Below, in pieces: positions 18,187-27,800 of a DNA stretch of 64,000 bases. The stretch is taken from the NCBI RefSeq assembly GCF_008065135.1, contig NZ_CP042914.1, positions 248,001 to 312,000 of the forward strand, written 5' to 3'. The notes beneath the pieces were generated by a model, which was given only the letters and a program-made list of their open reading frames with translations, was not told the origin of the DNA and made no database searches. The position numbers and the translations under genes were made by a program. This stretch comes from Roseimaritima ulvae. GTDB taxonomy: Bacteria > Planctomycetota > Planctomycetia > Pirellulales > Pirellulaceae. How positions within the stretch are numbered: the stretch's first letter is position 1; every line of letters starts with the position of its first letter.

Positions 18187-19937
18187 AGAACGTGCCTGGT
18201 TTGCGTGGGAAAAGGAAAAGTTTCGGTGTGCTGCGAGTTCCATGTTACCTGGACTTCGGCTTCCGTTGCATGCTTTGGCAGGACGAGCAAGAACCGCGGG
18301 TCGCTGCTCGACAAGTAGCTGCCGCCGCCCAACCTTGGGAACGCTTGCCGGCGGTCTTTGGTTACCAGCTGAACGGTGGCGCCGATGGCATCGCGGTTGG
18401 TTTGTTTGCCCACCAATTCCACCACCGCCCAGGCGGCATCGGCGGGCGGGCGGGCGGCCAGGATCGACACGGGTTCTTCGCTGTTGCAGAAGATCATGTC
18501 CCAGCCGCCGTCGTTGTTCAGGTCCGCAGCGGCCAAGCCGCGACCGGAATGCGACTCGGCAAAATACCCTTCGCTCGGCAGCCGTTGGAATTTTCCCCTG
18601 CCGGTGTTTTCCAGCAGTAGGCCCTGTTGCAAGTAGGGGGAATGCTGGGAGTGGTAAGAGACGTGACCGTTAGCGACCACAAGGTCCTGATCGGCGTCGT
18701 GATCGAAGTCGACAAACACGGTGCCGAAACCAACGTACAATCCGCCCAGCGCGGCCAGCCCCGCCGGCCGGCTGGTGTGAGTGAAAGAGCCCGCCGATTC
18801 GTTGCGATACAAGGCGAACAATTCGCGTTCAAAGTTGGTCACCCATAGGTCGGGCAAGCCGTCGGCATTGCAGTCGCCCGCCGCGATGCCCATGCTTCCG
18901 GTGTTGACGCCCACGTCATCGCCGGATACACCACCGATGATGGCGGACTCGGTAAACACGCCCTGACCATCATTGATGTAGAGGAAATTGTCGGTGGTAT
19001 CGTTAGCGACATACACGTCCGTGTCGCCATCCAGGTCCACATCCAGGGCGACCGATCCCAGGCCTTTGCCGCCGTCGACCAGCCCCGCGGTGTCGGTCGT
19101 GTCGATGAATCCGCCCCTGGTATCGCTCAATAGCAGCGTATCATTCAGGCCACGGAACTCGCGCGGTCCGCAGACTTCCCGTACACCGGCCTCGGCGGCA
19201 AAGCACGGCGGATGCTCGTCCCAGGACCACGATACATAGTGCGGCACGTACAGGTCTAAATGCCCGTCTGCGTTGAAGTCGCCCCAGCTGACACCGGTGC
19301 TCCACTGCTGATCCGTTGCCTCCGCCCAGGGTTCGATGCTCTTCAGCGTACCGTCGCCTTGATTCTTCAGCAGTTGCAGGCCGCCATAGCCACTGACGAT
19401 CACGTCGGTAAAGCCGTCGCCGTTGAAGTCGGCAGGGTACACACCATGTGTGTAGAACCGATCCGCCGCCGCGCCGGCTAGCTGGGTTTGTTCGACGAAT
19501 TGATAGTCGCCCAGGTTGCGGTACAAGCCGCAAGCGTGAGGAGTGATGGTGCGATTATGGAGGTCTCCGCCGCCGGCAAACATCAAATCGACGCGACCGT
19601 CGCGATCAAAATCAAACACGCCCACGCCGCCGCCCAGCGATTCCAAAATGGCGTATTCTTCCGCGTCACGACCGCTGTGGAAGCGGAAGTCGATGCCCGT
19701 CACCAAGGTGATCTCGCGAAACGGAAGGTTCCGATCCGCGCCCGCGGAATCGGACGGTGGAAGATCGGTCTGGGCGGTGCCGGGCGATGTGGAGGGGGCG
19801 GGCGGAGTGGGGGCGGGCGAGATCGCCGGGACGTCCTCCGCCGGGGGCGTGCGGGAACGGCCGCAGCCCGACAGGAAGATGGCGGCGAGTGACAATAAAA
19901 CGGTTGTCAGGCGGAGCCGCCGGGGAATCGGAATCAT
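18147..19937 (-). CDS. FG-GAP/VCBS-repeat lipoprotein with ASPIC/UnbV C-terminal domain (CRTAC1-like)
   Basis: The protein has 596 residues. The N-terminus is a lipoprotein signal (LLSLAAIFLSGC). It has seven calcium-loop propeller repeats of the D-x-(D/N)-x-DG-x-x-D type, such as DFDRDGRVDLMFAGGGD, DFNGDGFTDVIVSGYGG, DVDLDGDTDVYVAND and DFDHDADQDLVVANG. The C-terminal ASPIC/UnbV-like part includes NRDAIGATVQLVTKDRR and QVTWNSQHTETF. It is probably an extracytoplasmic integrin-like propeller for protein or polysaccharide contacts. It overlaps the upstream membrane-protein gene by ATGA (19934-19937) and the downstream TPR gene by 40 bases. Confidence 0.92.
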   Translation of the reverse strand: MIPIPRRLRLTTVLLSLAAIFLSGCGRSRTPPAEDVPAISPAPTPPAPSTSPGTAQTDLPPSDSAGADRNLPFREITLVTGIDFRFHSGRDAEEYAILESLGGGVGVFDFDRDGRVDLMFAGGGDLHNRTITPHACGLYRNLGDYQFVEQTQLAGAAADRFYTHGVYPADFNGDGFTDVIVSGYGGLQLLKNQGDGTLKSIEPWAEATDQQWSTGVSWGDFNADGHLDLYVPHYVSWSWDEHPPCFAAEAGVREVCGPREFRGLNDTLLLSDTRGGFIDTTDTAGLVDGGKGLGSVALDVDLDGDTDVYVANDTTDNFLYINDGQGVFTESAIIGGVSGDDVGVNTGSMGIAAGDCNADGLPDLWVTNFERELFALYRNESAGSFTHTSRPAGLAALGGLYVGFGTVFVDFDHDADQDLVVANGHVSYHSQHSPYLQQGLLLENTGRGKFQRLPSEGYFAESHSGRGLAAADLNNDGGWDMIFCNSEEPVSILAARPPADAAWAVVELVGKQTNRDAIGATVQLVTKDRRQAFPRLGGGSYLSSSDPRFLLVLPKHATEAEVQVTWNSQHTETFPFPTQTRHVLWVEGSSTAPQAD

Positions 19938-20737
19938 GCTTCGCTATCAGTCGGGGCGTTTGCAGTTTTTGCGGTGTCGACGGCGTTTGCAGTAGACGCT
20001 GTGTCGTGGGTCTTGTCGGCGGCAGCGGACCCGCGGGGCCCGGTCGCCAGCGGAAGGAAGGCGGCCAACACCCCCAGCATACCAAACCACACCGCCGGCA
20101 GTCCCAGGCCTTCGGTGGGGAACACGTGCGTCAGCATGCCGGGAAATAGCGACGCCGTGATGGGCAACAGCAATCCGCTCAAGCCTCCCGCCATCAGCAC
20201 CGAAAACGCTTGCTGCCCCATCAGTTCGCGGCGTCCCAAGCCATACACTACCCATAACGCTCCGCTCAATACCAGGCTCACAATCACGAACAACAGTGTA
20301 TCGCGGAACAGGGGTTCTTCGATTTGAGCGATCATGCTGGGCGTGTTCAGCCACGCTCTCAGCGAATAGCCGACCTGTCCTGCCAGTGTGCCAAACAGCA
20401 GGCCGGCGACGGTGCCGGCCGCGATCAACAAGCCGCGGCGATGGGAACCACCGAAGGCCACAACCAGTGAGCTGACCAGACCCAAGCCGAGGCCGGCGAA
20501 GGCGAACCGCAACAGGCAATTCTCCCAAGTCACCCACGGTACCAGTTCCTCGTATTGAGTTTGGATTTCCGGCGGGCTGTACATGTCGACAGCCCGCAAT
20601 TCCGGCGGCAGCGTGCGTTGGATGGGCGTAAAGTTCAGCAGCCCCCAGGCCGCCAGCGAAGCGAGCAGCGCGCCGGCAATCCAAGTGCGGTGAAAAGACG
20701 AAGAGGTAGTGGAAGGAGTCGTTTCGGATTCCGGCAT
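19934..20737 (-). CDS. Integral membrane protein, first gene of the FG-GAP/TPR operon
   Basis: The protein has 267 residues from the ATG at 20735-20737 (MPESETTPSTTSSSFHRTW). An extension to 20815 is possible but looks non-coding. About six hydrophobic segments are visible, for example LLASLAAWGLLNF, LRFAFAGLGLGLVSSLVVAF, TVAGLLFGTLAGQVG and VWFGMLGVLAAFLPLATG, plus a short extracytoplasmic loop (RTLPPELRAVDMYSPPEIQ). I recognise no family. Coupling to the two lipoproteins suggests a shared membrane complex. Confidence 0.75.
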   Translation of the reverse strand: MPESETTPSTTSSSFHRTWIAGALLASLAAWGLLNFTPIQRTLPPELRAVDMYSPPEIQTQYEELVPWVTWENCLLRFAFAGLGLGLVSSLVVAFGGSHRRGLLIAAGTVAGLLFGTLAGQVGYSLRAWLNTPSMIAQIEEPLFRDTLLFVIVSLVLSGALWVVYGLGRRELMGQQAFSVLMAGGLSGLLLPITASLFPGMLTHVFPTEGLGLPAVWFGMLGVLAAFLPLATGPRGSAAADKTHDTASTANAVDTAKTANAPTDSEA

Positions 20738-20761
20738 GGCAGACCGCCTATGGTTTGTGGA

Positions 20762-20835
20762 ACAGCGAGACGTGGAAAAGCGCGACGAGACGTAGACAAG
20801 CAAGACGCGAAACAACGCGACGCGGAAAAGCTAGA
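20762..20835. repeat. Degenerate short GCGAC/GAAAAGC repeats in a divergent gap
   Basis: The sequence GCGAGACGTGGAAAAGC, GCGACGAGACGTAGACAAGC, AAGACGCGAAACAAC, GCGACGCGGAAAAGC looks like four decayed copies of a 15-20 base unit just upstream of the membrane-protein gene. It may influence expression of either divergent gene; this is only a visual impression. Confidence 0.4.
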
Positions 20836-20987
20836 CATCGTACAATGTGTCGCTAGTCTACGCGATCAAAAATCAACAATCGAGCGGGAGCGGCGGTTTG
20901 GCGTATACTTGTCCTATTGTCTGTTCTCCCCTGCCCCGCAGCAAATTGCGTGGGAAATCATTTCGCCGGTTGCTTGTGAGGTTCAGT

Positions 20988-22076
20988 ATGAAACGGTTTG
21001 TGTTTGCCGCCGCACTGCTCGTGCTGAGTATCCATTGGTCCGGCGAGACGCTCGCGCAGGAACTCCGCTTGCCGCGCAGCACGCCCGAGGCCGAAGGAGT
21101 TTCGTCATCGCAAATTCGCGAGTTTATTGTGGCGGCGGACGAGCAAGTGAACTCGATGCACAGTTTTATGTTACTGCGTCACGGCAAGGTGATCGCGGAA
21201 GCGTGGTGGGAGCCGGAATCGGCCGACAAGCCGCATGTACTGTGGTCGCTCAGCAAAAGTTTTACGTCCACCGCCGTGGGCTTGGCCGTGGAAGAAGGCA
21301 AGCTGGACATCGACGACAAGGTATTAGAATTCTTTCCCGACGATGCTCCTGAAGAACCTTCGGAAAATTTAAAAGCGATGCGCGTTCGTGATCTGCTGAC
21401 CATGACCGCCGGTCACCAGGACGAACTGAACTGGTGGAACGAGCCGCACTGGGCAAAAGCGTTTCTGGCCCATCCGGTACCGCACGAGCCCGGCACGCAC
21501 TTCCGTTACAACACGCCGGCAACCTACATGCTGTCGGCGATCGTGCAAAAGGTGACGGGCGAAACGGTACGGGATTATCTCACGCCGCGACTGTTTGAAC
21601 CGCTGGGAATCGGCAAACCGAAATGGGACACCAGCCCGCAAGGCATCTCGATCGGCGGTTACGGTTTATACCTGCGGACCGAAGACATCGCCAAGTTCGG
21701 TCAGTTGTATCTGCAAAAAGGCAAATGGAACGGCCAGCAACTGATCCCCGAATCCTGGGTCCAGCAAGCCACATCCAAACAGGTATCCAACGGCAGCAAC
21801 GCGCAGAGCGACTGGAACCAGGGCTACGGATTCCAGTTTTGGAGAAGCCGCCACGGAGCTTATCGAGGCGACGGCAAAGACGGTCAGTACTGCATCGTGT
21901 TGCCCGAGCAAGATGCCGTGATCGCCATCACCGCGAAAACGAAAAACATGCAAGCCGAATTAAACATCGTCTGGGACAAGCTGCTACCTGCTTTCAAAGA
22001 CCAGCCGCTGCCAGTCGATCCCGAGGAGCAGGAAAAGTTGAAGGCGACGATCGAAAAGCTGAAAGCGACGAGGTGA
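20988..22076 (+). CDS. Exported serine hydrolase of the beta-lactamase/esterase (class C-like) family
   Basis: The protein has 362 residues. The ATG at 20988 is chosen because GTGAGG lies upstream and it opens a signal peptide (MKRFVFAAALLVLSIHWSGE, cleavage near TLAQ); the longer frame from 20847 is unlikely. Catalytic motifs of the family are present: S-x-x-K as SLSK (Ser87, Lys90) and the tyrosine motif YNT (Tyr174). Proteins of this type are usually esterases or peptidases rather than true beta-lactamases. A fragment similar to its last 19 codons is found at 24446-24505. Confidence 0.92.
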   Translation: MKRFVFAAALLVLSIHWSGETLAQELRLPRSTPEAEGVSSSQIREFIVAADEQVNSMHSFMLLRHGKVIAEAWWEPESADKPHVLWSLSKSFTSTAVGLAVEEGKLDIDDKVLEFFPDDAPEEPSENLKAMRVRDLLTMTAGHQDELNWWNEPHWAKAFLAHPVPHEPGTHFRYNTPATYMLSAIVQKVTGETVRDYLTPRLFEPLGIGKPKWDTSPQGISIGGYGLYLRTEDIAKFGQLYLQKGKWNGQQLIPESWVQQATSKQVSNGSNAQSDWNQGYGFQFWRSRHGAYRGDGKDGQYCIVLPEQDAVIAITAKTKNMQAELNIVWDKLLPAFKDQPLPVDPEEQEKLKATIEKLKATR

Positions 22077-22166
22077 GTGGATGTCGCCTCGGCGTTAAGA
22101 ACGGGCGGATGGGCCGCTGTTCAGCGAACGTTTACTTTCCTTTGCCACTTAGCAAGAAGAAGATAG

Positions 22167-23027
22167 ATGGTACTACAGAAAACTCTGGCGGCTGCAATCT
22201 TGCTTGTCCCTCTTCCGACAATGGCGGTTGCCCAATCGGCAGCTACGGTGGTTGCAGAGGATGAAGCTGCGTCATGGAAAGCCTACTACCAGCAACGGGC
22301 GGCAGACGATTACGAGTTGACGTGGGGCAAGGATGAGCAGCCACTGAGGTTGCGATCCAAAGCGATTGTGAACTGGACCAATCCGCTCGAGCAAGGCCAA
22401 ATCCATGGCTCCACATTCGTGTGGGAACATGGCGGACGACCGGTTGTGGTCGGGCAACTGTTTTCTTACTTGACGAGTGCGGGACAACGAAGTTATTGCC
22501 ACGTGTTCTCCACGCTGACCGACAAACAGGTGATCGGAAAGCGACATGAAGAAGTTTTTTGGCAGCCGAAGCTTCCTGAGAAAACGGACTGGCATGCGTT
22601 TAAACCAGCCATCACGCCAGCGAAAAATCCTGCTGGTCGAAGGTTGCAGCTGCGCCGACTCGCTCGGCAATTTGAGGCCTATACCGAGGAGGCGAGTCGC
22701 GGCAAACGAGTGCTGCGGTTGCTGCCCGAGCCGTTGTATCGCAGTGACGCGACCCTCACAAATTATGACAGCGGTCTGTTTGCCTACGTCGTTGGCACCG
22801 ATCCCGAACTGCTGATTTTGATCGAAACCGATCTCGCCCAAGACGCTCCGGTGTGGCGTTACCGATTCGTGCAGTCAACGCAGAGCACGACGGTGGCTGC
22901 GTTGAATGGACAGGAGGTGTATCGCTATGAGAAAAGCCAAGCGAATCCCGGAGCGGTGAACGCGGTGTACCTGTCGCGGCACGGTGTGGAAACCATTCCC
23001 GCCCAGTTATCCGCCGCATCCCGCTAG
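22167..23027 (+). CDS. Exported protein of unknown function
   Basis: The protein has 286 residues with a signal peptide (LAAAILLVPLPTMAVAQ). I recognise no catalytic motif. Notable segments are KAIVNWTNPLEQGQIHGSTF, WRYRFVQSTQSTTVAALNGQ and LRLLPEPLYRSD, a pattern I associate with uncharacterised planctomycete secreted proteins, though I cannot name a domain. It follows the serine hydrolase after 90 bases on the same strand and could be co-transcribed. Confidence 0.7.
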   Translation: MVLQKTLAAAILLVPLPTMAVAQSAATVVAEDEAASWKAYYQQRAADDYELTWGKDEQPLRLRSKAIVNWTNPLEQGQIHGSTFVWEHGGRPVVVGQLFSYLTSAGQRSYCHVFSTLTDKQVIGKRHEEVFWQPKLPEKTDWHAFKPAITPAKNPAGRRLQLRRLARQFEAYTEEASRGKRVLRLLPEPLYRSDATLTNYDSGLFAYVVGTDPELLILIETDLAQDAPVWRYRFVQSTQSTTVAALNGQEVYRYEKSQANPGAVNAVYLSRHGVETIPAQLSAASR

Positions 23028-23343
23028 CGACCGTTTCGAGCACACAACGTCGGGGCGTCCCTTCGGGCACGCAAGACGGGCGCAGCTTAGGCTGTCACCA
23101 AGGTTGGTTGGTAGAAACATGGGCAGCATGATTTTCCAACCTCCATTTCCCTACCTTACTTCTGCTCCGAAAATAAGCCCGACCGCTCTCGGTACCATCA
23201 TGCGAATCCTGGGAACCGTGGGCTAGCGCCCAAACGGCTGATAAATAATTCGGGTGAAACGATGCCATCGACAACTCAACCGCTTGTTAGCTGTCGAGTA
23301 GTGCAAGCCGAGATGCTCTTGCTTTGCACTTTGTTCTTTCACG
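23028..23343. other. Gap with no recognised content
   Basis: These 316 bases between two plus-strand genes contain only short frames without protein features. A short G/C-rich palindromic segment (GGGGCGTCCCTTCGGGCACG near 23052) is the only structure I see. Promoter elements for the CPBP gene may lie here. Confidence 0.4.
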
Positions 23344-24075
23344 GTGAAATTCATGAATGATCGGCCCGGAAACGGCTGGCTCCCCTACGTCGCTCCAATA
23401 TTCGCGTTCTTGTTGCTGGTCGAGATCAGTAGTCGGATATCGGATCGTTATGCGCTGGCGATGTTAGTGCTGCGAATAGCGATTCCGTTGGGGCTGATCG
23501 TTTACTTTCGATTTCGCGGTGCCTACACCGAGTTACGTTTGCGGCTAACATCCATGACGGCGGTGGATGTCGTCGTCGGGATCGCTTTGGCTGGTCTGTG
23601 GATCGCCCCGTATGTACTGCTGCCGCAATTGCGCCCCGAGGGAGATGAGCATGGCTTTGATCCGAGTCTCGCCGGCGCCGCAATGATTCCGTTGGTGTTG
23701 TCATTACGGATGCTGGGTTACGCTGTGGTTACACCGCTGATGGAAGAGTTGTTCATGCGCAGCTTCCTGATGCGGTACGCCGATGCCTACGATACAGAGA
23801 AGGACTTTCGCGACCTGCCGATGGCAAGATTCAGCTGGCGGAGCTTCACTGTGGTGGTCGTCGTCTTCCTGGCGACGCATATGATGTGGGAATGGTGGGT
23901 GATGTTGCCCTGGGCGGTGTTAACCAACCTGTGGTTCTATTTTCGCAAGGATCTGTTTTCACTTGTTGTGGTGCATGCCGCAACCAACGCGTCGATTCTG
24001 TTGGCGGCCATTTTCCTGGAAGACGTGTTTTCTGACGGCGACGGTGGAACACTGCCACTCTGGTTTTTCGTGTAA
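23344..24075 (+). CDS. CPBP-family intramembrane glutamic protease (CAAX-prenyl-protease-related)
   Basis: The protein has 243 residues and about seven hydrophobic segments. It has the signature of the Abi/CPBP family: EE followed by R in MEELFMRSFLMRY (Glu134, Glu135, Arg139), a second-motif histidine in FLATHMMWEWW (His179), and H-x-x-x-N in VVVHAATNAS (His211, Asn215). It is like the shorter CAAX-protease-related proteins often linked to exosortase systems, but no exosortase gene is seen here. The start is the GTG at 23344; an ATG at 23353 is an alternative. Confidence 0.9.
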   Translation: MKFMNDRPGNGWLPYVAPIFAFLLLVEISSRISDRYALAMLVLRIAIPLGLIVYFRFRGAYTELRLRLTSMTAVDVVVGIALAGLWIAPYVLLPQLRPEGDEHGFDPSLAGAAMIPLVLSLRMLGYAVVTPLMEELFMRSFLMRYADAYDTEKDFRDLPMARFSWRSFTVVVVVFLATHMMWEWWVMLPWAVLTNLWFYFRKDLFSLVVVHAATNASILLAAIFLEDVFSDGDGGTLPLWFFV

Positions 24076-24330
24076 ATCGGAATGAAAGCATGACGAGTTG
24101 GTGAGCCCCTGAGCGGCAAAGCACACAAAGCTTAGGAAACTCGTTTGGATCGTCCACAATGATCGTCCCCACGGGCTGCGGTTCAAGAATTGTTGTAGTT
24201 GTCTCAGACGACTCCATAGTTCCGTGCGAGATTACGGCCTGTTTTCCCTAAATCGACAAGAGACAATTGCTATTTTTGAGAATCAAGGACCTCGAAATCG
24301 CATCAACTTGTGAGGCTGATCCAACCCCAG

Positions 24331-24434
24331 GCAAGAAAAGGGGGAAGGGCAAGAAAAGGGGGAAGGGGTCGTTATAGCGCCCCGGTCCTATATGACCCCC
24401 TTCCCCTTTGCCTTTGTTTCCCCTTTGCCTTTGT
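24331..24434. repeat. Double-arm inverted repeat (AAAAGGGGGAAGGG / CCCCTTCCCCTTT)
   Basis: The left arm is two direct 18-base units (CAAGAAAAGGGGGAAGGG at 24332-24349 and 24350-24367). The right arm is CCCCTTCCCCTTTGCCTTTG and a second CCCCTTTGCCTTTG copy, complementary to the left. The centre, GTCGTTATAGCGCCCCGGTC followed by CTATATGAC, pairs ATAG with CTAT. It resembles planctomycete REP/MITE-type intergenic elements. Confidence 0.65.
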
Positions 24435-24445
24435 CGCTAAAAGCC

Positions 24446-24505
24446 AACCCTGAGGAAGTGGAAAAGTTGGAGGCGGTGATTGAAACGCTGAAAGCGACGA
24501 GGTAG
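24446..24505 (+). pseudogene. Remnant of the 3' end of a serine-hydrolase paralogue
   Basis: Nineteen codons plus stop read NPEEVEKLEAVIETLKATR, against DPEEQEKLKATIEKLKATR at the end of the intact serine hydrolase (22017-22076). By hand count 14 of 19 residues and 47 of 60 bases match, and the stop is in the same place. Upstream similarity stops abruptly at the G/A-rich inverted repeat. So this is the surviving tail of a second, diverged copy whose body has been lost. Confidence 0.75.
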
Positions 24506-24828
24506 GCGGTGGTTGCACCGGCGTCGGCCACCGGAGCATTGAAAGTCGCAGCGGTCGCGGGTACCAAAAGCACTTCTCGGATTTGGCAAGCCTGTGACGT
24601 TTGTCCAACTGCGGTAAGCTTGGGAGTGGCAAACTTGCGTCGGTGTGCTAGTTTTGAATCCGGAGTTTGAGACTTTGGGCGGTTCGCCCTTACGCAGTTG
24701 ATAGCGTCGGCCGAAGTGTCTGGGGCATGCATTGTCGGGTACAACCGACACACGAATGCCAATCAACGCTTCACTCAGCAGCGAAGCGTATGTCTCTAAG
24801 CGCCACTTGATCCAAATGAGTGTTGAAT

Positions 24829-27800
24829 TCAATCGTCTGGTAACGAGTCAAGAAGGCGATCTCGGAGTGCCATAGCCGCATGATTTCCTCGGGATGACAG
24901 GGCCGTCAGCAACCCCAAGAAAGCGGTCTGCAGGTCCCGTTCAGTACATACAGCCTGGTTATGCTTCTCCCAGCAACGATGAAGTGCAGAAATCAGATTG
25001 GACTCGATCCCGTGTGTCCGCCAAAACTGATAGTCGCTGGAACTCGGCATCGCACGATGCAGCCATCGAACTCCGTGGCAGAGAATTCGTTCATAACCAG
25101 GTTCGGACAAACTTCTGGCGAATCCGTTGACAACTCTGGGCATCGAAAACCACTTCTGAGCGGCGGCGTCAAGCAGTGGAAGCATTTCTGCCAAATTGTC
25201 AGCGCACTTTGGATCTGCCGCGATCGAATGCATCCCGAAGTGATACCCCATCAGCTCGAATACCATCTCGTCGAGTCCAAACGATTGGACACGTTCAGGG
25301 TCCCATTCAGCTGCAGAAAGGGCGAACGTGATCATCTCCGACCACCGCAGAAAGAATGTGTTGGTGTCGGGAGTCGCTTGGTAGCCATCAGAAAACCAGT
25401 ACCAGAAGAATCTCCCGATCCAATCGTGCGCCTCTTCATTCAACGATAAGATTGGCTTCCAGACAGACGCTGGATCATCTTTATCATCCATTGCAACGAT
25501 GGCTCTTGCCGCCAATCCGAAAACCCATCCATCGAACTCTCCGGGCAATCCATCCGCGTCGTCATCGTCGTCAACCTGAATGCACGACAACACGACGTCA
25601 ACTAGATCTTTGACACGCGACACGCACTGACGACATTCTGACTGTGAGATCGGGAGAGCTTCGCTGACCCAAGAGAATGCTGCAGACACGACCTTGCCAT
25701 CAATTCCTCGATCTTTTCGTCGTGTGCGACGTCGGCGTCCAGTTGCTTGCTTTGGCCGCGGCTGTTGCTTGCGTGACGGAAACCTGATGCACATGACGGC
25801 CTCGACTTCCTCCTGACCTATGTGGCCAACATCCGCAAATGTTGTTGGATGAGGCTCACGACTAATAAACTGCTCAACAATCCGAATATGTTCCACACGC
25901 CATCGTTCAGCTACTGCTTCAAGTTCCTTGAGCATTTCGGACAAGCTGGAATCTGCATTGTCTGTTTTCCTCCAATGAGTGGCCTCTGCAAGGTAATGCT
26001 CACTCTGCGACCTCAGTCGACGAACGAGAGACCAACGAATCGCCAGGTATTGCATCAGTTCAAAATCATCTCCCAACGACTGACGATATCGATGCGCAAG
26101 TGTCATCGTCTTCTGTGTCGTGCCGTAGTGAAACCCAGCAATCCCGGTTGCAACCAAGTCACGAATAAAGAGGTTTTCTGGGGCTACTTTCAGGAGCCCC
26201 ACCCCCGCCTCAGCAACGAAGCAATCCCAGTCCCAATCACCGGCAGAATTGGGCACGTCGAATTGGCGGCGTTTCGGGGGATTGTCAATGATCTGTTGCA
26301 ACTGTTGAAGGCACCAGCTCAGTCGCTCGGGGTCACCCTCGATCCAGTCAAGGTGTAGGTTCACGAGAACAGCAACTGCTCCAGAAACCGCTGCAGCCTT
26401 CTTGGCAAGGTCATCTTGGCCCGCTACGGATTGTTTTTCGATTTGTCGAGCCGTATCCCAGAAACTCTCGCAATCCGCCGCTAACAGCTCCTTTTCTCCG
26501 TCGAGAATTCGACGACATTCCATTGGAAATCCCATGAGGCGCATTGAATCGTCGGCACGCTTCACATCCTCCTGAGCCTTGGCTGCGAGGTTGCCTGGGA
26601 GGACAAACTCGGAGCGAATTTTATTTCCCTCCACGAGTTCTTCACGATAGTTGCTCCTATCAAACACTGCGATCAGGATCTGTAGGTCATCCGGTGACTG
26701 AGCCGTCTCAATTTCTTGAGTCCAGCGAGCACGACACTCCTGAAAGAAAGTCTCCATTTCTGAAGACATAAACATCAACCAAATTGCGATCCGACGTAGT
26801 TCGTGCTTTCTATGCGGAGCTAGATGCCATTCGCGGGCGAGTGTGACAAGGTCTTGAGGTTGTCTCCACCATCCCATGAGTCCAACTGGTGTCGCGGACC
26901 GCTCCATCAGAATTCGCGGCTCCCATAGGTAAAATGTCGACGCACTTAAAAGGGGGCGAAGGCAAGTCAAAAAGAGTTCCGGTTTTCGTTTCCCAACGTC
27001 GATCAGCAATCCGGCGAAAGCGACGGATTCACTCCTTCCAACGATTTCACGGAGAATTTGGTCTACGTCCTGCTCGGCGTCGATCTGCTCATAAATCCAT
27101 TTCTCCAATGCCATGAGCACGCAAGGAATGATTCGACAGTCAACTGGCCAGTCCAAATACCAGCGGAATACCCGTCGGTCACCAATCCAGGATTTGGCAT
27201 CCGCTTCAACTTGAACAAGTACTTCGAGGTTGTCGTCCACTTCGATGAGTCCGGCAAGGTCGGGAGAAGCCGGGCCGCGACGTTGTCTGGAACGGAGTTC
27301 CTTGGCGGCCCATCGGCCTGTTGCGAAGTTGATCAGCTTTAGGGTGAAGTCAATTCCCTGACGGGGGCACAACCTGAAGAGTGGCAAGAATGGCCCTTGA
27401 TAATAAATGGCGGGATCGTGATCGCGCCAGGATTCCAGGCCACAGTCGTCCATCAAATCTGAGCCGTAAGGGTTTTCGTGGTATGGCGGCTCAATACAGA
27501 CCGCCAGCAGGACCTCGAATGCGGTGTCTGGGCGCGACTCTGCCAGAGGAAGGATGGCGGAATTGTCAAAGACTGCCTCGCGAAACGCATCTTCGACATG
27601 TTCCGTGGGACCATCTGGCCAAGGTCCGACCAGGTCACCAAGCGGCAAGGGTGATTCCCCAAGGTGTCGCAACTGCTCGACGCGGTCTGGATTCCCTTCC
27701 TCCCATTGCCGCCTCTTCACTTCAGCCGCAACTTTCGCGGCCTCTGCTCGCTCCTGGACTTCTTGCAATGCGGGCCTTCTTCGAGCCATTTCCAGAGCAA

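Larger units (their letters stand above)
24076..24828. other. Convergent gap with repeats and a gene remnant
   Basis: No intact gene is supported in these 753 bases. They hold an inverted-repeat element (24331-24434), a fragment of a serine-hydrolase paralogue (24446-24505), and about 320 further bases without recognisable content before the STAND gene. The mixture looks like scarred DNA at the edge of an acquired gene. Confidence 0.6.

Noticed and set aside
20988-22076. True beta-lactamase resistance gene
   Set aside because: The SxxK and YxN motifs are present, but the family is mostly esterases and peptidases and no regulator or typical KTG-centred class C context is evident. I keep the broader hydrolase call.
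24388-24762. A 124-residue minus-strand frame next to the STAND gene
   Set aside because: It crosses the inverted repeat and the remnant of the serine hydrolase on the opposite strand. It has no recognisable features, so I do not call a partner gene for the STAND protein.
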